Assembly (NCBI RefSeq): GCF_007752135.1
Contig: NZ_CP036298.1
Span: 6,386,859-6,450,858, forward strand
From: Aureliella helgolandensis
Lineage (GTDB): Bacteria > Planctomycetota > Planctomycetia > Pirellulales > Pirellulaceae
Length of the DNA stretch: 64,000 nucleotides
Direction: 5' to 3'
Shown here: positions 34,657 through 43,943 of the stretch, piece by piece
Layout: the number at the start of each line of letters is the position of its first letter
Numbering within the stretch: the stretch's first letter is position 1
Program-made: the position numbers and the translations under genes
Notes under the pieces: model-generated
Told to the model about the DNA's origin: nothing
The model's database searches: none
The model's input: only the letters and a program-made list of their open reading frames with translations

Positions 34657-36606
34657 ATGGCCGCCAACGCTAACGCCCCGTCGACGGCAACGTCATCTTC
34701 CCCAGCTGTCAGCGAGAACGCTGTTCCCCCCATGCCCGCTAGGCAAGAATACGAAACTAGCTTGCAGCAGGCCCGAACGGCGATTGCTCAGTTGCAAGCC
34801 CAGCAGTCGCAGATGGTATGGATCCGCACCGTGATCTTTATGATTGGACTCCTCTTTTTCATCCTCGGCTGGATGGATGAGGGACTGCGTCTGGTGCTCT
34901 TTAGCCTGGCGGCACTCACTGCGATTGCATTCCTGATCGCCATTGTTCGCCATGAACATCTGCGACTCAAACGGATCGAGCACGACTCCGATGCTGCTCT
35001 GTTTACGCATCTTCTAGCGAGATTGGATCGCAACTGGGGGGCGGTGCCGTCGCATCAGTTGCTCTCGGAATTTTCGGATATTGCGTTTGCGGATGATTTA
35101 GACGTAGCGGGGCCGGCGAGCCTACTATCGCTGCTGTCGCTCGCCGGCACCAAGCCCGGACGCCGCACTCTGCAAGCCTGGGTGGTTGCCCCCACGACTT
35201 GGCCGGAGGTCAAGGCGCGACAACACGCGGTGCAGCACCTGAGAGACTCGCGTCCACTGCGATTGTCCATCCTAAGAACGGTGCAAGCGAGTAGCGACGG
35301 AACAGAAGATGTTTATGGGCTGCCTCAGTGGGCAGCAACCCCTAGCTGGCTTCAGCAACATTCCCTTGCTTACGGACTTAGTTTTCTAGGACCAAGTATG
35401 GTGGTGTTGGGAATCCTGGTCGCCATCTGCGGGGCCATGGTCGACCAACCAACTCTACTGACCGTAGGAGGTGGGTTGCTCGGCGCAGGCTTCTTAACCA
35501 ATCTGCTGGTTACGGTGTTTTGGGGTAGTTGGATCCATGGAATTTTCCAGCAGATTACCGGCCAACACCAAGCAGTCTATCGCTTCTCCGAGGTCTTCAG
35601 CTCCTTTGCCACCCTGCCTCCCGACGGAGGGTTGCTCGATCATATTCGACAGGTGGCCGTCGAGAACTCTAACTGCGCCCAACGCGGCTTCGCTAAACTC
35701 ACCTGGCTTGTCCGGCTGGCCAATTTGCAACGCGATCCCATTCTCTACTTTGTCTATCTGGCATTGCAGCTCTTTGCCATGTGGGATTTTCGCATCCTTG
35801 GAATGCTTGAAAAGTGGAAGACGGAGTTCGGCGACGAAGTCCATGTTTGGTTCGAGGCCTTAGGAACCTGTGAGGCGTTGGTCAGTGGTGCAACTCTAGC
35901 TGATGAGTACCGCGAGTGGACCTACCCCGCCCCACCCGCCGACAGTCAAAACCTGCTGCTTGCAGAATCCTTAGGACACCCGCTTCTGCAGGACGCCGCA
36001 CGCGTGCCGAACGATCTGGCACTCACGCGCTCGCACCCATTGCTATTGGTGACGGGGTCAAACATGGCGGGCAAAAGCACGTTCATGCGGTCGGTCGGCG
36101 TCAATCTCCTCTTGGCTCGCACCGGCAGTCCAGTCTGCGCGAATCGATTAGAGACACCACTCTACAGTTTGGCGTCCAGCATTCGAGTTCGAGACAGTCT
36201 TAAGGATGGCGTTTCGTTCTTCATGGCCGAACTGCAGCGGCTCAAGGAAGTGGTTGACGAAGCGGAACAACACTCCCACTCCGATGGTCCACCAATACTG
36301 TTCTTATTGGATGAAGTCCTGCAGGGCACGAATTCCCGCGAGCGTCAAATTGCGGTAGCTTCGGTGGTGGAAAAGCTGATCGGTTTCGGCGCTACCGGAT
36401 TCCTCTCGACTCACGACCTCGATCTGGCGTCAGCACCCGAAGTGCGTCAGGTTAGCCAAATTGTTCATTTCCGCGAATACTTTGAGAACCGCAATGGCAA
36501 GGAAGTCATGCGATTTGACTACAAGATGAAGCCAGGGCCAACCCCTACCACTAACGCCCTGAAGCTATTGAGCCTAGTTGGCTTGGCACCGTCAGATTCC
36601 GCTTGA
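34657..36606 (+). CDS. MutS-like ATPase with membrane segments, lacking mismatch-recognition domain
   Basis: 649 residues from ATG 34657 (the frame opens at a GTG at 34534 with an unconserved Pro/Arg-rich lead). The C-terminal third is a MutS ABC ATPase: Walker A TGSNMAGKST at about 465-475, Walker B LFLLDEVLQGTNSRER at about 547-560, and the LSTHDLDLAS histidine loop. A MutS core/lever-like region precedes it. The mismatch-binding domain I (with its Phe-x-Glu) is absent, so it should not recognise mismatches. Instead there are hydrophobic helices at about 54-72 and 77-97, and another pair at about 238-290, so it seems membrane-attached. Related proteins occur in Bacteroidetes and planctomycetes with no assigned function. 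Monocistronic; convergent with the next gene. Confidence 0.85.
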   Translation: MAANANAPSTATSSSPAVSENAVPPMPARQEYETSLQQARTAIAQLQAQQSQMVWIRTVIFMIGLLFFILGWMDEGLRLVLFSLAALTAIAFLIAIVRHEHLRLKRIEHDSDAALFTHLLARLDRNWGAVPSHQLLSEFSDIAFADDLDVAGPASLLSLLSLAGTKPGRRTLQAWVVAPTTWPEVKARQHAVQHLRDSRPLRLSILRTVQASSDGTEDVYGLPQWAATPSWLQQHSLAYGLSFLGPSMVVLGILVAICGAMVDQPTLLTVGGGLLGAGFLTNLLVTVFWGSWIHGIFQQITGQHQAVYRFSEVFSSFATLPPDGGLLDHIRQVAVENSNCAQRGFAKLTWLVRLANLQRDPILYFVYLALQLFAMWDFRILGMLEKWKTEFGDEVHVWFEALGTCEALVSGATLADEYREWTYPAPPADSQNLLLAESLGHPLLQDAARVPNDLALTRSHPLLLVTGSNMAGKSTFMRSVGVNLLLARTGSPVCANRLETPLYSLASSIRVRDSLKDGVSFFMAELQRLKEVVDEAEQHSHSDGPPILFLLDEVLQGTNSRERQIAVASVVEKLIGFGATGFLSTHDLDLASAPEVRQVSQIVHFREYFENRNGKEVMRFDYKMKPGPTPTTNALKLLSLVGLAPSDSA

Positions 36607-36657
36607 GCCAATTCCAGGAGCCAATTCCTGGGACGCTCGGGCGATCCGCCAAGTCCG

Positions 36658-37653
36658 TCACCCCGAATGCGCACTGAGCATTCGTTGGAGGTCTTGGTCG
36701 GACGTCCACAATTGAGAGAGATCCAATTCACTCAAACGAGCCGCACCGCACCGCTGCATCGACTGACTGACGCTCAACAACTGCCTTCCTAGCATCTGCT
36801 CCAAGTCGTGCAGAGGGGCGACTTCTGCTTGGTTCGCCACCGCGATACCACTCAACATGCCACTTCCCATCGCCACGTTGCCGCGAGATTTCGTCGGCTT
36901 GGGCAACAGTGTTTCGATCAACGGGTCGATGGCAACACAGGATGCCCCGAGTGCGATTAGCTTGGCGACCGCATCCATACTGCGTAGTGGTAGATCGACA
37001 AAAATCGGCAAGCCATCCAGTCGATTCTCCTTGCACGCTCGCCTGGCTAGTAGCAAACCTTGAAGATGCAATCTGGTGAAAACGCCAGCCCCGGCTTCGA
37101 GAGTCAGAAAATCGACTCCGGCATCCAAGGCGGCTTGGACATCATCGCGCTGCGCCTCCAGCGGTAGACCAACGCCGATGGGGACCTCACCTCCACTCGC
37201 GCACCGGACGGCGCTGACAAAAGAAGCGAGTCGGTTGCGACCAACTTCGGAAGACCACCCCCACCGGCCAGTAGCCCGCTCGCGCATTATCAGTTCGAAG
37301 GCATCTGCAGTATGTATTTCCGTCGGATCGAGAGGTTCGTTGATGAACTGCTGGGCAAACCGCAGGGGGATGGAGGCGGTGGGCAGCGACTCCAGCTCCG
37401 CAACGGGACTGTAGACGGGCAGTCGCTGCTTGCACAGCAAGCTACAAAAGGAACGCCAGTGTGGCCCCAATTGCCGCGAGCTTGTATTTCGAACGATCAA
37501 TGGACTCGGAAGCAACAGGCTACGTTTCCCAGCCTGGCATTTCAAGTCGATCGCCATACTTTGGGCATTCCCGTTGGGAACGGGAGCAAGCGGCGTTAAA
37601 GCACCTTGCAGGATATAGATTGAATCCAAAATCGATGTTGCGGTACTGACCAT
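36658..37653 (-). CDS. Decayed glutamate-synthase (FMN-barrel) paralogue, GlxD/MgsC-like
   Basis: 331 residues from ATG 37653 (TTG upstream rejected). The second half follows the FMN-domain of glutamate synthase and of GlxD/MgsC strand for strand: GGEVPIGVGLPL...DAGVDFLTLEAGAG, then LLLARRACKENRLDGLPIFVD, AKLIALGASCVAIDP and, at the C-terminus, LEQMLGRQLLSVSQSMQRCGAARLSELDL, which matches the helical tail after the Fe-S site. But the FMN-phosphate Gly-Gly-x-Gly-Gly-Thr-Gly is reduced to LEAGAGVFTR and the Cys-x5-Cys-x4-Cys cluster is missing, so FMN/Fe-S chemistry is unlikely. It is 5 bp after a GXGXG protein gene, the usual partner domain, in a kinase/glycosyltransferase operon. The homology is my reading by eye and should be tested. 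Confidence 0.6.
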   Translation of the reverse strand: MVSTATSILDSIYILQGALTPLAPVPNGNAQSMAIDLKCQAGKRSLLLPSPLIVRNTSSRQLGPHWRSFCSLLCKQRLPVYSPVAELESLPTASIPLRFAQQFINEPLDPTEIHTADAFELIMRERATGRWGWSSEVGRNRLASFVSAVRCASGGEVPIGVGLPLEAQRDDVQAALDAGVDFLTLEAGAGVFTRLHLQGLLLARRACKENRLDGLPIFVDLPLRSMDAVAKLIALGASCVAIDPLIETLLPKPTKSRGNVAMGSGMLSGIAVANQAEVAPLHDLEQMLGRQLLSVSQSMQRCGAARLSELDLSQLWTSDQDLQRMLSAHSG

Positions 37654-37658
37654 TTGCT

Positions 37659-38321
37659 TCAAACTCCCTTGGCGCGGAAGGCTTTAAAATCTTTACCATC
37701 GCTTTTGATGCCAGCCCGAGCCAACAACAAGCTCAACCGCAAGGCATCCGCATCCTTCAAACGCACGCCACGCACACACTCCGCGATGGATTTCACTTCA
37801 CCACGAACGTAGATCACACCGCCTTGCATCCCTAGGCCCAATTCATCGCCAGCACCGTTGCCCAAGACCAGAGTTCCGCTTTGCATCGCAACTCCCGCTC
37901 GATTTCCAACCGTACTACGCACGAATACATCAGCACCGCGCAACCCTAGTCCACAGCTGCCACCAGCTTTTCCGAGGACGAAAATAAACCCTCCCGCTGC
38001 GTACGCTCCCAAGGACTCCCCAGCGGCGCCTTGAACGGAAATCGCTCCCGACAGCATCGAATGCCCACAGCAATCGCCAACATTTCCACTAATCTTGTAA
38101 CTTGCTTCAGCGGAGAGCAGGCCGACAAAATCTCCCACAGTCCCTTCAATTTCCAAATTCAAGGGAAGTGTTGTTCCTGCGCCGACTGCGTTCAACTTGC
38201 GCTGTGGATCAGCTTGTAAAACGACATTCTGCTCGGCAACACATACACGCAGCCGCGCGGCCAAATCCTCGGACGTCATATTTTGCAATGAAATTTCATT
38301 GGAGAATTCACTACTGCTCAC
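37659..38321 (-). CDS. GXGXG-domain protein (glutamate synthase C-terminal / GlxC-MgsB-like)
   Basis: 220 residues from a GTG at 38321, with GATAGGTAG upstream; a TTG two codons earlier and an ATG at 38279 are alternatives. The body is a right-handed beta-helix of about 20-residue turns with repeated Gly-x-x-Gly: EGTVGDFVG, SGNVGDCCG, QGAAGESLG, LGKAGGSCG, RSTVGNRAG, LGNGAGDELG. This is the GXGXG domain of glutamate synthase alpha, GlxC/MgsB and FwdC/FmdC. The ending VRGEVKSIAE fits the GlxC/MgsB type. In those enzymes it bridges a glutaminase and an FMN subunit. Here the neighbour downstream is a decayed FMN subunit and no glutaminase gene is in the window. Six bp separate it from the glycosyltransferase gene upstream. 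Confidence 0.8.
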   Translation of the reverse strand: MSSSEFSNEISLQNMTSEDLAARLRVCVAEQNVVLQADPQRKLNAVGAGTTLPLNLEIEGTVGDFVGLLSAEASYKISGNVGDCCGHSMLSGAISVQGAAGESLGAYAAGGFIFVLGKAGGSCGLGLRGADVFVRSTVGNRAGVAMQSGTLVLGNGAGDELGLGMQGGVIYVRGEVKSIAECVRGVRLKDADALRLSLLLARAGIKSDGKDFKAFRAKGV

Positions 38322-38327
38322 AACCAA

Positions 38328-39527
38328 CTACCTATCTCTTTGAAAAATCTCACCAAACAATTCTCGCATTGTCTCTAACCAGGTCGGCAGGGCATGGTAC
38401 TGCTCAACATACTGCTCCGCCAATTTGGCGCGTTGCGTACCAGATGCAGGATCTTCCAGGCAATCGATCATGCCATCTGCCAAAGTTCGCGGATTGGCAA
38501 CCGGGACGCACACCCCTCGAGTATTCTGTCCCAACAACTCCCGCATCGAACCGCCCGCATCTGTCGAAAGAATTGGAGTTCCCAAAACCATGGCCTCCAA
38601 GGCCACGTTGGCCAGTCCCTCATACTCACTCGGAATACAGAGTAAGTCGGCGGACCGCAGTTGAGGATAAGGATTCTCCAAGTAGCCGCTAAAAAAGACG
38701 GAGGATTCCAGGTGTAGTTGCCGAGCGAGTGCTTCGAGCTTGGGGCGATCGGGTCCATCGCCCACCAGTTGAAGCTCGATGTTGTAGCCCTGCTCACGGA
38801 CCAGTGAAACCGCTCGGAGCGCCTCCTGCTGTCCCTTTTCAGCAGACAAGCGGCCCACGACGAGTACTCGGAAAGGGGTTGCAGTCGAATGAATCTTGGG
38901 AGCCGGAAGCAAGCCCGGTTCGCTGGCTGCGGCAGGGGGCCCAGGACTCGCCTGTTGACTTGAGAGTCTAATCCCCTCAATATCCACGGGGCTCGGGATG
39001 ACGCGGATTGCCTCGCGGTCGAGCCGATAGTATTCAGCGGCATCGATAGCTACGGTATTGCTAACCGCAACGGCAACGGCCCTTGGGTCGGCATAGGCCC
39101 GGCGCAATAGTCGACGCTTGAGCCAATGAAAATGCTCGGGACTGCTGGCGAAATCGCGGCTAGGAGGACTCACAATCACCGAGACGCGTGGCACTCCAGC
39201 GCTTCGACAAGCGGGGGCCGTCACAAGAGTCATATGAAAAGTACGATCGTAGACCAGGTCAATTTGAGCGTCCGCCAGCGTCTGCTTCAAATGCGCAACT
39301 TGGCGACGGTGGATTCCACCCGGCCAGAATCGCGTCTTCTCCGAAATGTCTTCCCAGAAACTGGTGACAGGAATCCGCGTTGGAATACGATCTAGATACA
39401 CCCCACGCCGATAATGCAAGTAGAGATGCGATTCGAATTGCGGTGGTTCAAGTTGGGTTAACAGTTGCCATAGCTGTCTTTCACTGCCGCCACCATCGAG
39501 CGAACCACTACATCCCAATACACGCAT
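38328..39527 (-). CDS. Glycosyltransferase, family GT4
   Basis: 399 residues from ATG 39527; the frame continues upstream into the kinase gene's 3' end, so the longer start is rejected. MRVLGCSGSLDGGGSERQL is the normal N-terminus, with the Gly-Gly-x-Glu-Arg donor/acceptor loop. The C-terminal Rossmann domain shows VGRLSAEKGQQEALRA, LVGDGPDRPKLEALA and the ex7e motif in PSEYEGLANVALEAMVLG. It would transfer a sugar from a nucleotide donor with retention. It is 13 bp after a Ser/Thr kinase gene and 6 bp before a GXGXG gene, not in a polysaccharide cluster, so its acceptor is unclear; glycosylation of a small metabolite or protein is possible. Confidence 0.9.
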   Translation of the reverse strand: MRVLGCSGSLDGGGSERQLWQLLTQLEPPQFESHLYLHYRRGVYLDRIPTRIPVTSFWEDISEKTRFWPGGIHRRQVAHLKQTLADAQIDLVYDRTFHMTLVTAPACRSAGVPRVSVIVSPPSRDFASSPEHFHWLKRRLLRRAYADPRAVAVAVSNTVAIDAAEYYRLDREAIRVIPSPVDIEGIRLSSQQASPGPPAAASEPGLLPAPKIHSTATPFRVLVVGRLSAEKGQQEALRAVSLVREQGYNIELQLVGDGPDRPKLEALARQLHLESSVFFSGYLENPYPQLRSADLLCIPSEYEGLANVALEAMVLGTPILSTDAGGSMRELLGQNTRGVCVPVANPRTLADGMIDCLEDPASGTQRAKLAEQYVEQYHALPTWLETMRELFGEIFQRDR

Positions 39528-39540
39528 GCTTACCCGGTCC

Positions 39541-41505
39541 CTACTCCGATTCCAACTTGGCACGCAATCGCTTGAGTTGTTGCCCGGCCCATGGTTTATC
39601 GCCATAGAGGAGCTCGAGATCTTGGAAATAGGTTTGCAGTCGTTCGGGAGAGAGTGATTTCTCTGCCGATTGAATCAGATTGGCAAGCTGTGTGGCTGCC
39701 TGCGGTAATTCAGCCCCCCCGACGGGCAATTGGACACGAGCGGCGTACTCCGCCAATTCGACCAATCGCGCCTCATGCGCCGGTAGGTTGGCAACTTGCC
39801 CGAAGATCGACAAAAAGGCAGCTAGCTTCTCCTGCCCGACTTCGAAGCTTTCCATCCTGGCGGTCATGCATTCGAGGAACCCTTGTTCGGCGGCCGACAA
39901 TTCCTCGGCTCCCCCATTGCGTGAGGCGCGTCGTCTGAGGACTCGGGTCAAGCGCACGAGTTCCGATTCGTCGATCAGCGCCTGCACTTCGGAACTACGT
40001 TCATCGCCAGCAAAACGGCTTACAAACTCTTCCATTTCGGTGCGCATTTCGATGAGCTGGGCATCATCACCAGATTCAGCTGCAACGAGGATTTGTCCAT
40101 AGAGTTCGTCTGCGGATCTCGGTTGCAACATCCACACCAGGAATCCAAGGCTTCCGAACAGCAACACGATCATCCCGCCAATCGATCCCCACTGTAGCCA
40201 ATCGGCCCTCGAATCTTCGACCTCCTCCTCGATGCCAAATTTGAAATCGCGCGGCTGCGCCTCTTCAACGGGAGTGTAGTGGGTTGGCCCGCCGCTGGCG
40301 GGCGGTTCCTCGAGCAGCTCTTGCGATTCGAACTCGCCAGTAAACTCACTCTCCTGTACCGAATTTTTGGCGTCGCCTAGCGAGGTTGGAGGTGACTTGG
40401 CAATCGACGGAACGGAGAAATCCGCGGGAGCCAGCATGGTTTGTTGCTCATGAGTCTCCAAGGGGATTTCGCTAGACGGCGATAGAACCTCTGCACCGGA
40501 CGCGGCATCCTCCCCTCCCACGGCTGTGACGCGCAAATCGCGATCGTCCATATCCGAGAGATCTAAGGATGTTAAGTGAGTCCCGATAGCAGTCTTCCCT
40601 CCTGCGGGATCCGGCTCAGTCGGGCTGGCTAGACTCGCTTGGGTGGAGTCTTTCAGGCCCCCTGAGGAACGCATTTTTTTCAATCCCTGCTGAAGTGCTT
40701 TGAGGCGGTTGCCCAGCACTAACGCGTTGGGGGGCCGTTTCGAAGGCGACTTCTCAAGCAATTCATGGATTAACTCGACTAGTTCTGGAGGGACTCCAGC
40801 GACACGTTCTGCCAGGTTGGGAGGTGGGTTGTAACGCACCGCATAGAGGACTTCAGGCACACTCTTTCCACCAAAGGGAGCCCGACCACACAGCAGCGCA
40901 TAAAGCACGCCACCCAAACTGTAGAGGTCACTACGAACGGTTACGATCTTGCCTTCGGCCTGTTCAGGAGGCATGTAATCGGCGGTGCCAATTACCGATC
41001 CGACCGCAGTCATCTCGGAAAGCCCGAAGAGTTTGGAGATTCCGAAATCGGCAAGCTTCACGTGCCCACTTTTAGTAAGCAACAGATTCGCAGGCTTCAA
41101 ATCCCGATGGATGATGCCCCAATCGTGCGCATGCTTCAAGGCCGCAGAAGTCTCGATTCCGATTTGCAGCACCTGCTCCCAGGGTAGCTGTCCACTCTGT
41201 CGCAAGTGATCGTGCAGAGAGACTCCGTCCACATACTCCATCGTATAGAACAACATTCCACGCTCTTCGCCAGCGCCTGCGAAACGCACAATATTGGGAT
41301 GGCTTAGACTATGGAGCGTCGTGATCTCGGCGTGGAAACGACGGCGAAAGCGTGCCGAATTTGCAACAGCAGCAGCGATCACTTTGATCGCCATCACCTT
41401 GCCACTCCGGTTGTGGACCCCCTTATAGACAGTCCCCATCCCTCCCCGCCCTAAAATGCGCTCAACATGATAGGGACCAAGGTACTCAAATTCGGGCTGA
41501 TTCAT
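39541..41505 (-). CDS. Transmembrane Ser/Thr protein kinase (Hanks type)
   Basis: 654 residues from ATG. Kinase domain about 11-275 with GRGGMGTVYKG (P-loop 19-29), K41, HRDLKPAN (133-140), DFG (153-155) and PPEQ in the activation/P+1 region: an active PknB-type kinase. A charged Ser/Glu-rich linker (280-435) follows, one membrane helix at 438-460, and an extracytoplasmic C-terminal part of about 190 residues with mostly helical sequence. No PASTA repeats. It is the first gene of a tight leftward unit of four (13, 6 and 5 bp gaps) and may regulate the products of that unit. The hairpin upstream at 41590 separates it from eno. Confidence 0.95.
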   Translation of the reverse strand: MNQPEFEYLGPYHVERILGRGGMGTVYKGVHNRSGKVMAIKVIAAAVANSARFRRRFHAEITTLHSLSHPNIVRFAGAGEERGMLFYTMEYVDGVSLHDHLRQSGQLPWEQVLQIGIETSAALKHAHDWGIIHRDLKPANLLLTKSGHVKLADFGISKLFGLSEMTAVGSVIGTADYMPPEQAEGKIVTVRSDLYSLGGVLYALLCGRAPFGGKSVPEVLYAVRYNPPPNLAERVAGVPPELVELIHELLEKSPSKRPPNALVLGNRLKALQQGLKKMRSSGGLKDSTQASLASPTEPDPAGGKTAIGTHLTSLDLSDMDDRDLRVTAVGGEDAASGAEVLSPSSEIPLETHEQQTMLAPADFSVPSIAKSPPTSLGDAKNSVQESEFTGEFESQELLEEPPASGGPTHYTPVEEAQPRDFKFGIEEEVEDSRADWLQWGSIGGMIVLLFGSLGFLVWMLQPRSADELYGQILVAAESGDDAQLIEMRTEMEEFVSRFAGDERSSEVQALIDESELVRLTRVLRRRASRNGGAEELSAAEQGFLECMTARMESFEVGQEKLAAFLSIFGQVANLPAHEARLVELAEYAARVQLPVGGAELPQAATQLANLIQSAEKSLSPERLQTYFQDLELLYGDKPWAGQQLKRLRAKLESE

Positions 41506-41589
41506 TGAACTTAGGGTCCCACGCGCAGAAAATCGATGCGAATTCCAACCGTGCGTTAGGAGGAGGAGGGCACGGCTGGAAATTGAAAC

Positions 41590-41626
41590 AGTGCAGGTTT
41601 AATTCAGTTTAAACTAAACCTGCACT
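41590..41626 (-). terminator. Perfect 12-bp hairpin after eno
   Basis: AGTGCAGGTTTA (41590-41601) and TAAACCTGCACT (41615-41626) pair perfectly; the 13-base loop contains the palindrome GTTTAAAC. It lies 68 bp after the eno stop and 85 bp before the kinase start, both leftward genes. There is no T-tract, but the stem is strong and should end or insulate the eno transcript. Confidence 0.75.
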
Positions 41627-41693
41627 TCTCGCATTGAATCGCGGTAAGCCAAATGGCCCGAGAGAATCCGGCAAGCGGAAATTCAGCGACGCC

Positions 41694-43085
<1,392 letters not shown>

Positions 43086-43200
43086 TTACCGCGATCTTCA
43101 TCGAGCCGCTTACGACCCACCCTAGAGAGGGAGTGCGAACCGAAAGTTACTCTGGAACGTAATCCACGATGCAATTTCTCGTTGGAAGGGACGAATGCTG

Positions 43201-43237
43201 AGGTAGGCCAGCCGAGAGTTCTAGCCGTCGCCTACCT
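43201..43237 (+). promoter_or_regulatory. Possible leader hairpin upstream of ribE
   Basis: AGGTAGGC (43201-43208) and GCCTACCT (43230-43237) pair perfectly around a 21-base loop, followed by TTAAAAATTA. It lies 92 bp upstream of ribE. It could be a transcript end from the left, an attenuator or a binding site; it does not match the FMN riboswitch. Confidence 0.35.
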
Positions 43238-43260
43238 TAAAAATTACCCCGCTCACGTAT

Positions 43261-43298
43261 AGTATGAGTAACCACAGTTAGTATGAGTAACCACAGTT
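43261..43298. repeat. 19-bp tandem duplication upstream of ribE
   Basis: AGTATGAGTAACCACAGTT occurs twice head to tail with no mismatch, 31 bp before the ribE start. Such a position is typical of a recent duplication or a pair of protein-binding sites in a promoter. Confidence 0.9.
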
Positions 43299-43328
43299 TC
43301 CAATTGTTTTCTGTTTGAGCGGGCGTCT

Positions 43329-43940
43329 ATGTTTTCCGGTTTGATCGAAGCGAAACCCACCGTATTGCGAATCGTCCCAGAAACAGGCGGAATTCGCTTA
43401 GTGTTGCAGCGCCCCGAGAGTTTCGAAGATCTCAGCATGGGGGCTAGCATTGCGGTCCAAGGTTGTTGTCTAACCATTGTTGCTTTTTCGAGCACGGAGA
43501 TGGAGTTCCAAGCCGGAGAAGAAACGCTCTCCAAGACAACTCTGCGCCACTTTCAGCCTGGAGATGAAGTAAACTGTGAACGGGCGTTGGCGTTGGGAGA
43601 CCGACTGGGGGGGCACTTGGTGACAGGCCATGTGGATGGCACGGGGAAACTTCGCAGCCGTAGCGACGAAGCCGAGTGGTCCGACATGGTCTTTGAATCC
43701 CCCCCCGAACTCTTGAGACAGATGGCTTCGAAGGCCTCCATCACTGTCGATGGGGTGAGTTTAACTCTTGTTGACGTCACCGCAGAGACATTTTCAGTTG
43801 CCCTCATCCCTCACACCCTTCAAGAAACCAGCTTGGGCAGCTTGGCTTGTGGCAGTAGGGTCAATCTAGAAACGGATTTGCTGGCCAAGTATGTTCAGCG
43901 ACAACTTCAATTCACTATGCAGGGCAATTCGCTCAATTAA
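43329..43940 (+). CDS. ribE: Riboflavin synthase, alpha chain
   Basis: 203 residues from ATG. It dismutates two 6,7-dimethyl-8-ribityllumazine molecules to riboflavin. The two tandem beta-barrel halves are visible: MFSGLIEA ... GASIAVQGCCLTIV ... LGDRLGGHLVTGHVDGTG, and repeated in the second half as ITVDGVSLTLVDV ... IPHTLQETSLG ... VNLETDLLAKYV. Length is normal. It is followed after 3 bp by rsmA and then by a Ser/Thr kinase gene, so the three form an operon. No other rib gene is nearby. Confidence 0.97.
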   Translation: MFSGLIEAKPTVLRIVPETGGIRLVLQRPESFEDLSMGASIAVQGCCLTIVAFSSTEMEFQAGEETLSKTTLRHFQPGDEVNCERALALGDRLGGHLVTGHVDGTGKLRSRSDEAEWSDMVFESPPELLRQMASKASITVDGVSLTLVDVTAETFSVALIPHTLQETSLGSLACGSRVNLETDLLAKYVQRQLQFTMQGNSLN

Positions 43941-43943
43941 ACA

